NCBI GenBank assembly: GCA_033557465.1
Contig: CM066037.1
Span: forward strand, 516,948,686-517,012,685
Origin: Ichthyophis bannanicus
Lineage: Eukaryota; Chordata; Amphibia; Gymnophiona; Ichthyophiidae
Reading direction: 5' to 3'
DNA: 64,000 nt
This document shows positions 32,310 to 43,289 of this stretch, piece by piece. Position numbers and translations under genes: made by a program. Every line of letters begins with the position of its first letter. Position 1 is the first letter of the stretch. The notes below the pieces were generated by a model. The model was not told the DNA's origin and did no database searches. It saw nothing but the letters and a program-made list of their open reading frames with translations.

Positions 32310-33310
32310 TAGTGTCTTCATTCTGGCCAGGCAGATTATAGTACACTACTACTGCCATTGCCTTCCTCTTTTTACATGGAATTTCTATCCATAGAGATTC
32401 TATTTGGTATTTTAATTCCTGCAAAATGCATCCTGTTTGATTCAATGCCTTCTCTAACAAATAGCGCAACACCTCCACCAATTTGATCTACCTTATCATT
32501 GTGATATAATTTGTACCCAAGTGTACACTGGCTGTCTTCCTTCCACCAGGTCTCTGAGATGCCAATTATATCTAAACTTTCATTTAGTGCTATATATTCT
32601 AACTCTCCATTTTTTTAAAGACTTCTAGAAGTTTTATAGGCATTTCAGAGGTGATATTTAGTTCATATTAACAATCTGGTTATCAGTTAACAGGGGTAAT
32701 CTAGAATCTTTCAGCTCAGTCTGCTCTTCACTTAAAGGCAACTGGGTTGCTTTTACCTTTATTGGAACCTCTCCATCTTCCCTGTTCTATTAGTATCCTT
32801 CAAAGACACCATTCCGAACCATGCACTCTTAGGAGACTATCCGCTTTCCCCGATTTTCTAGTTTGAAATCTGCCCTTTTTAAAAGATTAATGCCAGCAAC
32901 TTGGCTCCACCCCGGTTAAGGTGGAACCAATCCTTTTGGATAAGTCTTCCATTTCCCCAGAACATATCCCAGTTCCTAACAAATCCAAAACACTCTTCCT
33001 TACACCATCGTCTCATCCATGTATTGAGACCCTGGAGTTCTGCCTGCCTCTTGGGTCCTGCGCATGGAACAGAAGCATTTCTGAGAGAGCTACACTGCAA
33101 GTTCTGAATTTCAACTTTCTACCTAAAAAGGCCTAAAAATTTGGTTTCCAGAACTTCCCTGCAACACTTTCCTATGTCACTGGTACAAACATGTACTAAG
33201 ACAGCAAGCTCCTTGCCAGCACTATCTAAAACTATTACAGCGATGGATGAGGTACACCACCTTACACCAGTCAGACAAGTTACCAGACGATCCTCATGTC
33301 CACCAGCCAT
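32310..33310 (-). pseudogene. CR1 host LINE, segment 1 (ORF1 esterase, endonuclease)
   Basis: At 33119-33310 the reading VLVHVCTSDIGKCCREVLE corresponds to the SGNH-esterase GTND block of CR1 ORF1, changed here to CTSD. At 32879-33100, LNTWMRRWCKEECFGFVRNW and WFHLNRGGAKLLA correspond to its C-terminal DxxHLN block. ORF2 endonuclease begins below about 32600, with QIESLWIEIPCKKRKAMAV and VYYNLPGQNEDT at 32410-32310. The reading stops exactly at the pogo TA and resumes at 22593. This is the 5' half of one CR1 copy. Confidence 0.85.
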
Positions 33311-33419
33311 TTAACTATGTACATGTCTAATGATTGAAACACCACATATAATTGCTGTCCTAACCCTTCCCTCATGGGCACATGGCCCTCTATGCAAGAG
33401 GGTACAACATTACTTCGAG

Positions 33420-33542
33420 GATATGTCCTAGCTACAGGATTAAGTCAAAGGTCCTTTACTCAATCCTCATCCTTCTTGACCTTCCTGCCGCTCTTTCAGC
33501 GTTTGTTCTGGGGGATCCTCCTCTACTGCTATCCCGCTCTCA
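33420..33542 (+). pseudogene. L2-like host LINE, segment 1 (RT)
   Basis: The plus strand encodes SKVLYSILILLDLPAALSAF, the L2-type LLLDLSAAFDTVDH block, and a decayed downstream strand. It ends at the 8-mer CGCTCTCA (33535-33542), after which the foreign element begins. The same 8-mer restarts the LINE at 42888 with [15 protein letters not shown]. Confidence 0.85.
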
Positions 33543-34445
33543 CAGGGGCGACTCAAGGCAATCTGATGCCTGAGGCGAAGAATGAGATGGCGCCCCCCCC
33601 CCTCTTAGAGGGGGGCAGGGCTTTTTCAGAAATCCAATCAGAGACTGAACCAAACCAAAAAATAAATTAAATTTATAATGGAGGAAATGCAAGATGTTTG
33701 CACAGAGGGCCAAATTGAGCTTCAATCGCACCCTGTGCGACTTGCAGCTCAGCACACCCCTCTTCTCCCCCATACCTCCATCCAGCGCTGACTGCTCTTT
33801 CCCTGCTGCTGCCGCCCTCTGTTTTTTTTCACGGCAGCGCCGGCAGAAGAGAAAGAGCAGGTAGTGTTGGACGGAGGTATGGGGAGAAGGAGGGTGGCAT
33901 GCGCCCGATCTGAAAAGTGCTGGCACTTTAAGCAGATCTGTCCCTCCCTGCTGTGACATCGCGGAGAAGGGAGGGACCAGACCTGCTAAAAGTGCTGCAA
34001 AGAGGCTTTGAGCACATTTTGGCTGCCTGCTATTGTCCTGCCAGCGGCGGTAGGGCAACAGCAGACAGCTGAAATGCGCCCCCCCCCCCCAAGCCTTTGC
34101 ACCCTGTGCAGTTGCACCGCTTGCACAGGACTAGGTACAGTCCTGTTTGCACATCAAGGAACTAAAAGACAGCAAGAACAGCACAGTTTATAAAACTAAA
34201 TCATAACTCATTTTTATTTTGTTATAAACTGCATTATGGTTCTTGCCTTTTCTTTTTCAACATATATTTTGTATGCACAGTAGGTGCAGAGCAGAACCAG
34301 GACATTCACCCACAGAAGTCAATATTTAAAAAAAAACCCCAAAATCTAATTCTGATAATTTCACTAAACCACCATTATTCTCCAGTACCAGGCATATTGT
34401 GAACTAATACAAAACCCTAAACAAAGAGCAAATCTACCATACGAT

Positions 34446-34795
34446 ATAGCATAGTTACTCACCTGTAACAGGTGACCTCCGGGAACAGCAGGAATTTAGT
34501 CTTCACATATGGGGTATCGTCGGTACCAACAGAGCCTGCGCAGGAACGCTCCCCAGCGTCCAATTAGAAAGCTTTTGGGAGCATCCCACAGCGCCTGCAT
34601 GCTGCCATCCCGCCTTTCCCAACTGCCTCTCTCCAGTTGAGTTTAAAGGGGAGAGAGGGAGAGACACAAAACTCCTAGGGGGGGGGGGGGTTTGTGAAGA
34701 CTACATTCCTGCTGTTCCCGGAGATCACCTGTTACAGGTGAGTAACTATGCTATCTCCAGGAACAAGCAGGAATGTAGTCTTTACATATGGGGAC
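34446..34795 (-). repeat. DIRS-3 terminal repeat plus internal complementary region
   Basis: 34446-34506 is complementary to 34694-34753 with about two mismatches in 60. 34751-34795 then repeats, in direct orientation, the words GGAACA-GCAGGAAT and CATATGGGG of 34480-34515. A G13 run is at 34678-34690. The high arm identity suggests a fairly recent insertion. Confidence 0.9.
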
Positions 34796-34959
34796 TCCCT
34801 GACTTTAGATGCCAGGGAGACCCCAGAGGTTGTGTGTCCCTATGAAAGGGCTCCACTTCCCCCCATGGATCTCTGGCATCCCATCAGGGATGGTGGGCAG
34901 GAGTTGATTAGGTATGGAACAGGTGTTGGAGAACAGCCTGACCAAACAAGGCATCCCGG

Positions 34960-35450
34960 CGGGAGTCCTTGTCCAAGCAATAATGGGCTGTGAAGGTATG
35001 AACCAAGGCCTAAGTGGCTGCTGAACAGATGTCGTCGATAGACACAGAGTGCAGATGAGCCATTGAAGCTGCCACGGCTCTCACATTGTGAGCTGTGACA
35101 TGGCCCTCCAGACGAAAATTCTTACTCTGATAGTGTGGTAGGCTGTGGCCTATATAACAGCCGGTACATGTATGAGAGGCCTGCAAGCTAGGTCCGAGTC
35201 CCCACCCCCACTTAGAAACAGTAGTGCTGAGAAAGATCAGTCTCAGTGAAGGTCTGAGGATCTGCCTTAAACCGCTCTAAACTGCTTTTGATAAGTTTGA
35301 ATAAGGATTAACACAATTCTTTTATGCTGATGATAGATATGTTCCAGTGTTTTGCATTCTCACATTCTCTGAGCCTAGAGATGACCTTGTAGTAGGGATG
35401 TGTTTATGTCTAGAAACCGAGCCTTTGTTAGAATAGCCTGAGAAGGGGGA
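34960..35450 (-). pseudogene. DIRS-3 recombinase C-terminal end
   Basis: The minus strand encodes NFRLEGHVTAHNVRAVAASM (about 35120-35060), with the H-x-x-R pair, and ALVHTFTAHYCLDKDS (about 35010-34965), with the presumed catalytic tyrosine. It is separated from the rest of the recombinase by LINE C. The remainder toward 35450 is not clearly coding. Confidence 0.75.
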
Positions 35451-35499
35451 ACAGGGTGACCCAGAGAGGGTCCCCGATTGGAGAGATGCAGGGGGCGTT

Positions 35500-38400
35500 G
35501 GAACCAAATAGAAAAGTCTGCATGTATCCAACCGATAATGTATTTCTAAATCAGCTTGTTCCAGACTCTTACTCTACTTTTAGTTGCTCTCGCTCTGTTA
35601 GACGTGGAGGAGGTGTCCTTATAATTGCAAAAAAGAGTTTAAGATTCAGAGTACAATGTATCTTGGAACTGCAACAAACTAATTCTATTAACATTGAGAA
35701 CAAGCACATGGCAATCAGTTTACATTATAGAGCACCAAAAGCACCCCCTGATGAGCTGGCCTCAACGCTCGAGACTATTTGTGCCATCACTTCACCTTAC
35801 AAACCCCCAATAGTGTTGGGTGACTTCAACCTCAGGTCAATTAACTGCAGAGACTCAGAGGCTTTTCTTCAAGCAATGAGTTCATTGCAAATTCACTCAA
35901 ATAGTTAATGCACCTACACACAAATATGGTTATTCGCCTGATCTCATCTTTGCACCCAATGATCTAACTTTAAGTGGTCTAATCTCTACTCCTACCATCA
36001 CCCCAGTTCCTTGGACAGATCATTACATAGTTAGGATAGAGATTTTATTACAAACAAAAAATAGTAATGTGAGCCTAGACAACAATTGCTTTCACAGACG
36101 ATTCAAGAGATTTGACAGGGATTCATTTATACAAGATACTTTACCTCATCTATCCGCAGATTCAGTGGAACTTGAAGCACAAGTAACCAATTGGAACTGC
36201 ATTATTTCCAATGCAGCCAGATCAAAAGACATGAGACCAAAGAAACCAAGGATTAATAGGCTCCATCACAAACCATGGTTCTCAATAGTTATATGCCAGA
36301 TGAAAAGGGAGCTCAGAAGACTAGAGCGTAAATGGAGAAGAAACAATACAACAGACTTAAGGCACCAATACTTAACAAAACAAAAGCAATATGACGAACG
36401 TATTAAGAACTCTAAAAAGAATACCACACAAACATAATAAATTCTTCCATCAACAAACCTAGAGAGCTTTTTGAAATTGTGAAGGGTCTAACAAAAGAGC
36501 AAAAAACAGAAGGTGATGTTCAAATTGAACCGCAGTTATGCAGACTATATCAAGGAAAAGTTTCACTCTAAGGAACAAACAATATGTAGATTTAACTTGC
36601 ATTTAGTCTCGAATACCAGAATCTGGGATACATTCTATTCTCCTTCAAATGAGCAACTCTCTCACATCATTTCTTCTATAAATACAAGCACTTCTCCCAC
36701 TGATCCATGTCGAGTATCATGGATTAAGACCACAAAGTCAAGTTTCATTCTCTACATACACAACATTGTACAAAGCTCCCTCACTCAAGGTTTATTACCA
36801 GAGCAATTAAAGCTTGCATCTGTTAGACCAATCCCAAAGAAGACAACACTAGACAAGAATAACCCGGCTGCATACCAGCCAATATCTAGTATACCCTTTT
36901 TAGCGAAGATCATTGAAAAGACAGTGCAACTACAACTTCAAGAACACATTGATGTTCAAGCGCCTTTAGATAACAACCAACATGGTTTTCGCCCAAACCA
37001 CGGAGTTGAAACTTTAATGATTTACCTTTTTGACAGCATACTCCGGTATCATAGATGACATCAGGAAGGGTATCATAATGATTTTTATAAACATTTCTGC
37101 TGCATTCGACTCTGTAGATCACAAAAGGTTACTAGATAGACTAGTGGAGATTGGTCTATATGGAACCAAATTAAAATGGTTCCATTCCTATCTGACAGAG
37201 ACATTTACAAGTAAAGATAGGGCAAAAAACATCTCAACCCATAAGATTTACACAAGGAGTACCACAAGGTTCAGCACTTTCATCTCTTCTATTTAATATT
37301 TACATACAGCTTATGTATATAGTTAACCCTGTTATCCAAGTTTGTACTCCTGTTCGATGTAAAACCTGACAACTTGTCGTTATGGTCGTTATGTTATGAT
37401 GTAAACCGCGCTGATACTAAATAGCACGGTATATAAGAAACTGTAATATTATTATTATTAATAATAACAGCCAATATGCAACATTCCAACGAAATATGGC
37501 ACTAAATATACAATTTATGCTGACGACATTATGATATTCACAACAGTCTCTATTGATAACCCAGACTATTCAAGAATTACAGAATGTCTCTCAGAAATGT
37601 CTAAATGGTGTAAAGCCAATAACATGGAAATCAATTTTAGCAAAACAGAAGCTTTATTCGTAACTCGTAATCATTCTTTTGCACATCCACCTGAAATCAG
37701 GATAGAAAATTCAATTATTCCCATTAGATCAGAAGTAAGGTATCTTGGTATGACACTGGACAATGAATTGAGCCTAAAATCGCACATAAGTAAAACAATC
37801 AGAAATGCTTATTACAGAATGAAGATTATCAGAAGACTAAGACCCCTTCTCGAGACCGTTCACTTCCGAAATGTTTGTCAAGCGTTAATCACCCCATTAC
37901 TTGACTTCTGTAATCCTATATACCTGGGTTTAACTAAACAGTCAATCAAGCCTTTACAACTCGCGCAAAACACCGCTGCACGGATTATTTTTGGATCATC
38001 AAGTAAAGAGCATATTACCCCCATTATGAAAGAACTTCATTGGCTACCCATAGCGTCTCGTATCAAATATAAAACAATAATATATATTTTTAAGATCAAG
38101 CAGCACTGTTCTGCAGAATGCCTAACTTCTCTCATTCAGTCAGATATAAGCAATAGACCAAGAAGAAGAGGGTCTTCCAGCACATCAAATGATATTAGAA
38201 AATCTCATAAGGAAACCTCAGAGAGGTCATTTTCTTTTGCAGCGCCTAACATCTGGAACTCTCTACCAAGTGATTTAAGAGCAAATCAAGACCTCAATGA
38301 CTTTAGGAAGCAACTGAAAGCTGTTCTGTTTACTGAATACTACGGTTATTAGAAAGACCAATCATATATATGTTGTATAATAGCTCACAATATAATATAG

Positions 38401-38577
38401 CTCACAATGTAGATAGCACAACTGATTCCATGACACTATATCCTATTCTCATCAAACTATGTACATATTATCACTGATAATTTTCACCTTCACTTTTTGT
38501 ATTTTTGTTTGTTTTAACCGCTTTGATTATATGATAAGGCGGTATAGAAATCCAATTAAATAAATAAATAAATAAAT
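35500..38577 (+). mobile_element. LINE C, near full-length ORF2 LINE
   Basis: An L2/CR1-group LINE. The endonuclease part runs 35500-35905 (RRGGGVLIIAKKSLRF, PIVLGDFNLRSINC). The linker is at 36069-36437 (RRFKRFDRDSFIQDTLPHLS). The RT N-terminal half is at 36513-37300, including AYQPISSIPFLAKIIEK, NNQHGFRPNHGVETLM, IFINISAAFDSVDHKRLLD and a shifted GVPQGS box at about 37255-37275. The RT C-terminal half is an intact 37531-38352 frame: KVRYLGMTL-type as EVRYLGMTLDNELSLKSHIS, LLDFCNPIYLG, TAARIIFGSSSKEHITPIM and WNSLPSDLRANQD. The 3' end is ACCGCTTTGATTATATGA-AAGGCGGT plus an AAAT tail (38517-38577). About four frame breaks separate the ORFs. Confidence 0.88.
37304..37472 (+). mobile_element. 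LINE tail inserted in LINE C
   Basis: A short insertion ends TGTAAACCGCGCTGATAC, AGCACGGTATATAAG and an ATT-rich tail. It is bordered by ACAGC on both sides. Removing it joins FNIYIQ to the reading just before IYADDIMIF, so it interrupts the RT palm right before the catalytic YADD. Confidence 0.8.
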
Positions 38578-38589
38578 GAGTATGTCTCT

Positions 38590-39262
38590 GTAAGAATGTG
38601 GCTCAGTCTTTTTGAAGCTTGTCTGAGCCATGTGCACAAATAAATTGGCTTGGATCTTTGAACTGACTCCTGGTTTTATTTATTGCATGCTTATCGGCTG
38701 CTACAATAGGCAAATGAAATACACTGTGCAATCCAGTTGGACAGTGTTCTCTTGGAGACTGGATGTCCCAAATGAGAAGGATCAAAAGTAACAAAGAGTT
38801 GAGAGGACTTTCGATGTTGCTGTGTTCTTTGCAAGTAAAAGGCTAAAGCTCTTTTACAGTCCAAAGTATGAAGATTCCTTTCTGCATTAGATGCATGAGG
38901 CCTTGGAAAAAAAAACACAGGCAGGTAGACCGCCTGGTTTAAATGAAAAGGCGAGACCACCTTTGGCATAAAGTGTGGATGAGCCCTAAGGACTACCTTG
39001 TCATGATGGAACCTTGTATAAGGTGGATCAGCTACTAATGCCTGCAACTCACTGATGCGGCGTGCTGATGTGATTGCAATGAGAAACATAACCTTCCAAG
39101 AAAGGAATTTCAATGAGGTAGTAGCTAAGGGTTCGAAAGGTGGCTTCATGAGCTGACCAAGAACCAGATTTAAGTCCCATGCCACCAGTGGTGGCCTAAT
39201 GGGAGGCTTAGTTAGAAGAAGGCCTCTCATAAATCTTGCTATAAGAGGATGGGAGGAAATAG
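38590..39262 (-). pseudogene. DIRS-3 tyrosine recombinase core
   Basis: An open frame 38691-39230 shows FLIAITSARRISELQAL, where the first arginine of the RHRY set is expected, and KVVLRAHPHFMPKVVSPF. Then come CKRALAFYLQRTQQHRKS and SHLGHPVSKRTLSNWIAQCI. The C-terminal HxxR and Tyr segment is on the far side of LINE C at 34960-35120. The frame is open for 179 residues, the best preserved recombinase core in the window. Confidence 0.85.
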
Positions 39263-39263
39263 G

Positions 39264-40379
39264 TTATCCATTTAGAGGCTTGAAAGAATCTGCAATAGCA
39301 CTCAAATGGACTCTTACTGAGTTAAAGTCCTGCATTGGATAAATGAAGGAGAGATACTCCAGTAATGATTCCAGAGATATTGCAAGGGGGTTAAGACCCT
39401 TCTGCGAACACCATATGGTAAACCTTTTCCACTTGAAAGCATAAGAGCGTCTTGTGGAAGGCTTCCTGGAAGCATAAAGGATATCCTTTACTTGCTGAGG
39501 GAGGTTAAGATCATGAAGATCTAGGCCTTCAGCAACCAAGCCCTGAGATGCAGAGACTGGGGATTGGGATGCCATAACATTCCGTCCTCCTGAGACAGGA
39601 GATCTGGAGCAGATCCTAACTCCAGGGAGGGAGCTTGAGAGAGATGTAGAAGCAGAAGGTACCACACTTGCCATGGCCAATGTGGAGCTATGAGAATCAT
39701 AAGACCTCTGTCTCTCTGAAGCTTGAATAGGGTTTTGGGAATTAGGGGAATGGGTAGAAAGGCATAAAGGAAGTCTTGACCCCAGTGAAGGAGGAAAGCA
39801 TCCCTGGCCTGAGCGCCGGAATAGAACTGGGGAAGTCTGGCATTTAATGGACTTGCAAAGAGGTCTATGTCTGGGGTTCCCCAAATTTGAAAAATCTTGG
39901 CCACCTGGTCTGCATGTAGAGATCATTTGTGTGGAAACAGAACTCGACTGAGTGTCTGCCCAAGAGTTTTGTATGCTTGGAAGATACGCTGCCAGGAGAT
40001 GAATCCGATGCTCTCTGGCGAGGGCCCACAGCCGCAAAGCTTCGTTGCAAAGCGGACAGAGAGCCTGTTCGTTCACGTAAAACATGGCTACTTGATTGTC
40101 CGTATAGATGAGGACTGTCTTGTAGCTGAGCAGGGTGTGGAACACTTGAAGAGCAAGGAAGATTGCTCTGAGCTCCAAGAGATTGATATGTAGATGAGTC
40201 TCCTGTGGAGTCCAAGTGCCTTGGGTGGAGAGGTCTTGCAGATGAGCTCCCCAACCCATTGGTGACGCATCTGTTGTGGGAGTTGCCTGGGGCAAGGGTT
40301 GTTGAAATGGGGACCCCAGCAACAGGTTCTGAGTGGATTGCCACCATTGGAGGATCAAAATAAGGCAATTTGTGTTCAC
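39264..40379 (-). pseudogene. DIRS-3 RNase H and recombinase N-terminal region
   Basis: A 371-residue open frame. The RNase H motifs are TTDASPMGWGAHLQDLS, HINLLELRAIFLAL, VLIYTDNQVAMFYVNEQ and IQNSWADTQSSSVS, supplying the D, E, D and D positions. It continues through a shifted zone (39521-39904 in the next frame: WGTPDIDLFASPLNARLPQF, MILIAPHWPWQVWY) into a recombinase N-terminal domain (VKDILYASRKPSTRRSYAFK, FTIWCSQKGLNPLAI). RNase H removes the RNA template. The recombinase domain binds DNA. Confidence 0.85.
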
Positions 40380-41254
40380 TATTCTGTCTGACAGGCACCC
40401 TCATGCCTGGGTCCACTGAGTGGATAAAGTCCACTGGGCTGCTCTCATATGGAGGCAAGCATAAGGAACCACATGCACGGTAGATGCCATGTGGCCTAGT
40501 AATTGTAGCATTTCTTGGGCAGTGAGATTGAGGTTTTAGCACTGCTTGAGAAGCTAACTGCACCATGCGAAGGCAACGGGCCTGGGGAAGATAGGCCCTT
40601 GCCTTTTTGGTATCCAGCAAAACTCCTATGAATTCTAGAGACTGAATGGGAGTTAGACTGGATTTTGGGACGTTTATGACAAGACCCAAATACTGAAGGA
40701 TACACATTGTGCAAGATAAGGGAGGTCCTGGTCTCTTACTCTGATGGGGCTCGAATGAGCCAGTCGTTTAAGTAGGGGAAGACAAATATCCCTAGAGTGC
40801 GGAAAAATGCTGCTACCACAGCCATGCATTTTGTGAACGGTGCTGAGGCCAAGCCAAAAGGAAGCACCCTGTATTGGTAGTGCTTTCCTTGAAAAAGGAA
40901 CCAAAGGAACTTTCTGTGAGTTTGGTGGATGAGAACATGAGTGTACGCATCCTTGAGATCTAGAGAACAAAGCCAATCCTGACTCTGAAGGTATGGCAGC
41001 AGAGTTCCTAGAGAAATCATCTTGAATTTCTCTTTGAACAAGAATTTGTTCAACTCTCTGAGGTCCAAAATAGGTCTGTATCCCCCCGTTTTCTTTGGGA
41101 TAAGGAAATAGGGGGAGTAAAACCCTGTACCCTGTTGATGAATGGGTACTTCTTCTATTATCCTTTGGGCAAGAAGCATAGTGACCTCTTGACCTAACAG
41201 ATTGATGAGAGACGTCTGAGAACTGAACTGTCTTACCATTGTGGGAGGGGGCAT
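40380..41254 (-). pseudogene. DIRS-3 reverse transcriptase
   Basis: Frame 40736-41254 shows GTGFYSPYFLIPKKTGGYRP, LDLRELNKFLFKEKFKM, DWLCSLDLKDAYTHVLI, QYRVLPFGLASAP and FVFPYLNDWLIRAPS. The catalytic box is YLND, with the first aspartate changed to asparagine. A frameshift follows, and the RT tail resumes in 39865-40707 (MCILQYLGLVINVPKSSLTP, IQSLEFIGVLLDTKKAR). Confidence 0.88.
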
Positions 41255-41600
41255 GCACAGAAAGTGCAGCTTGTACCCCTCTTTTATATTGGAGTGTCCA
41301 ATGCTCTGCTGTTATCTGTTCCCACCTGGGGGCAAAGTAGCATAACCTTCCTGGAATGGTGGAAGGCGCTGGTCCATTGAGGGCCAGGAAGGCTAGGTTC
41401 TCTAGATGAAAGTCAAAGGCCTTGTGGAGGCTGAGACTGCTGAGACAGTTGAGGCTTAGCAGTCTTTGCTTTCCTTTGTTTAGGTGGTTGCTGACCCTTC
41501 CGGGCAGTTCCAAAACTCACATAAGGAGCCCATCCAAAAAGCAGCATCACTGTAAATAATACAGTGAGCCCAGGAACATCCATACACCTATTTGAAAAGC
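41255..41600 (-). pseudogene. DIRS-3 upstream remnant, truncated
   Basis: A minus-strand reading (41413-41600) ends KGQQPPKQRKAKTAKPQLSQ and QSQPPQ, a basic Q/K/P-rich stretch like the gag C-terminal or RT-leading region of DIRS. The rest of gag and the 5' ITR are absent. The true end of the element is somewhere between 41525 and 41600. Confidence 0.5.
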
Positions 41601-41883
41601 TGAACAAGTCAAATTACTACAGTATAGAACTTTATATACAAATTCCATGTTAACAGAACACCTGACCTCAGTCACACACTCACAACATCGACCCTCACCA
41701 AATACAGAATAAGTAACCACAATCTAAAGTAAAAATAAAAATATGTAGACAAAATTTAAACTGAAACCCCAAGAAGCCAGAGTCCACATGCAGTGCAACA
41801 TCAGATATATAAGAGATGAAGTTCCCCAATACTGGATAAAACATAAAAATAGCACAAAGTCCAAATCACTAAAATTAAAATTA

Positions 41884-42560
41884 TTTTTTCTACCTTTGTT
41901 GTCTGACCGCTTTATTCTCTGATCATGCTGGTCCCGATCCGAGGCTTCTGCTTTCCTGTCTTCTCTTAGCTCTCTTTCTGTAGTCTATGGTCCATGGTCC
42001 ATCTGTCATTTCTCATCTCTTCTTTTGTTTTCTTCACTTCCTTCCATCAGCCCATTTCCAATTCCAGTAACCCTCCCAGTATCAGCCCCCTTTCCAGTCC
42101 TCCCCTCCCAGTATCTTCCAATGTCAACCGCCTTGCATTCCTACGACTGCCACTGGTGTCCATTCCCTTCCAGTCCCCCTCCTTCCCCCCTGTCCAGCCC
42201 CTTCTAGTCCAAATACCATCCCAGGTATCAGCTCAGGTCCACTCTCCGTGCCACCAGCCCCCCCCAGTCAGCTCCCTTCTAGCCTTCTCCACACTACCCA
42301 GCCACCTACCACTCCCAACCTCAAGTGTCAGCTCCCCTCCAGTCCCCCTTCAGTACATCCCAGGTATCAGCTCCTTTCCATCCCCCTCCTTCCCCTAGCA
42401 GAACCTCTCAGCATCTGCTCCCTTCCAGTCCTAGTTTACCATCCCCCTGCATCAGCCCATTTGTAGCCCTAGCCCTAGTTTTCTTCCAGGGCCAGCAGCA
42501 CTCTCCTCCCCTCCCCCATTAGCCCATTTCCAGTCCTAGCCCCCCCCCCCCCCAGCCCAG
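41884..42560 (+). repeat. Pyrimidine-rich dispersed repeat, copy 2
   Basis: It opens TTTTTTCTACCTTTGTTGTC and has CATGCTGGTCCCGATCCGAG and TTCTGCTTTCCTGTCTTC, matching the start of 10607-11440. It then runs as imperfect CCAGTCC/CAGCTCCCTTCCAG repeats with strong strand asymmetry (almost no G). It lies inside the hAT-type element and ends in a poly-C run at about 42541-42554. Confidence 0.7.
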
Positions 42561-42887
42561 GAAAATTAAAAAGAAAAAGCCAGCTTCTGCAGACAGAGTT
42601 AAGAGAGCCATGGGGAAGGGAAACACTCTCCCTTTGCATGGCTCTGCAAAGCAGAACTGGCATGGAGGGGAAACGCTGGGCTCTTCAGGGGAGGTGGGTG
42701 CCGTGGCCACAGCCACGGGGCAGTTCATTCTGCCGCTGCAGCAGCAGCTTCTGCAGACAGAGGGGTTTTTTGGTTTTTTTTTTGAAGGCCGAGTGAGGCG
42801 GTCTTTTTGGGGGCAATTTTTGCTGCCCCTAAAAAGTTGCCGCCTGTGGCTACCACCTCACTCGGCCTCATTATAGAGCCACCCCTG

Positions 42888-43289
42888 CGCTCTCAGTTGG
42901 TGTACCCCAAGGGTCTGTCTTGGTTCCACTCCTTTTCTCTCTATACCTAGAACCTTGGTGCACTCATCTCCTTCCATGGAGTTCAGTACCATCTTTACGC
43001 TGATGACTCTCAGATCTACCTCTCTACACATGAAATCTCTTCAGCAATCCAGGCATGGATCTCTGCCTGCCTATCTGATCTTGCTTCCTGTATGTCTTAC
43101 TGCAGTTTAAAATAAAACATGGCCAAAACCAAGCTATTTATCTCTTTCCCCCTAAACCACCACCTCCCCCTATCACTGTGGATAATGCTCTACTCCTCCC
43201 CGTTTCCTTAGCATGCTACCTTGGGATCACCTTGACTTTTCCCTCTCCTGCTCCACATACATCCAACTGATAACTAAAACCTGTCATTT
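42888..43289 (+). pseudogene. L2-like host LINE, segment 2 (RT palm)
   Basis: It resumes after the CGCTCTCA duplication with [20 protein letters not shown]. Further on lies the YADDSQIYLSTHE-type catalytic box (43000-43030), IQAWISACLSDLASCM-type, and KTKLFISFPPKPPPPP-like text near 43130-43160. It is cut near 43290 by a CR1 tail scrap and LINE D, and continues at 45131. Confidence 0.85.

Larger units (their letters stand above)
34446..41530 (-). mobile_element. DIRS-3, different DIRS family, 5'-truncated
   Basis: A minus-strand DIRS with its own terminal sequence (ATAGCATAGTTACTCACCTG), unlike DIRS-1 and DIRS-2. It contains RT, RNase H and recombinase, split by LINE C. The gag part and right ITR are missing: recognisable coding ends near 41525. 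The protein blocks are more diverged from DIRS-1/2 than those two are from each other, so this is a separate lineage. Confidence 0.85.
33543..42887. mobile_element. hAT-type element carrying DIRS-3 and LINE C
   Basis: Left terminus CAGGGGCGACTC, right terminus GAGCCACCCCTG. The ends match as an imperfect 12-bp inverted repeat (10 of 12). An 8-bp target duplication CGCTCTCA flanks both sides (33535-33542 and 42888-42895), the hAT rule, and excising the block restores the L2 RT reading. No transposase is visible. Of 9.3 kb, about 7.1 kb is DIRS-3 plus LINE C. The rest (33543-34445 and 41530-42887) is low-complexity and CT-rich. An alternative right end at 34145 (GTACAGTCCTG) lacks a matching duplication. 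Confidence 0.78.

Noticed and set aside
33543..34145. Small hAT element ending at GTACAGTCCTG
   Set aside because: The right flank TTTGCACA does not match CGCTCTCA. The 42888 edge matches perfectly and restores the LINE reading.
42025..42522. Proline/serine-rich plus-strand ORFs
   Set aside because: They result from CT-rich repeat DNA lacking stop codons. No homology is seen.
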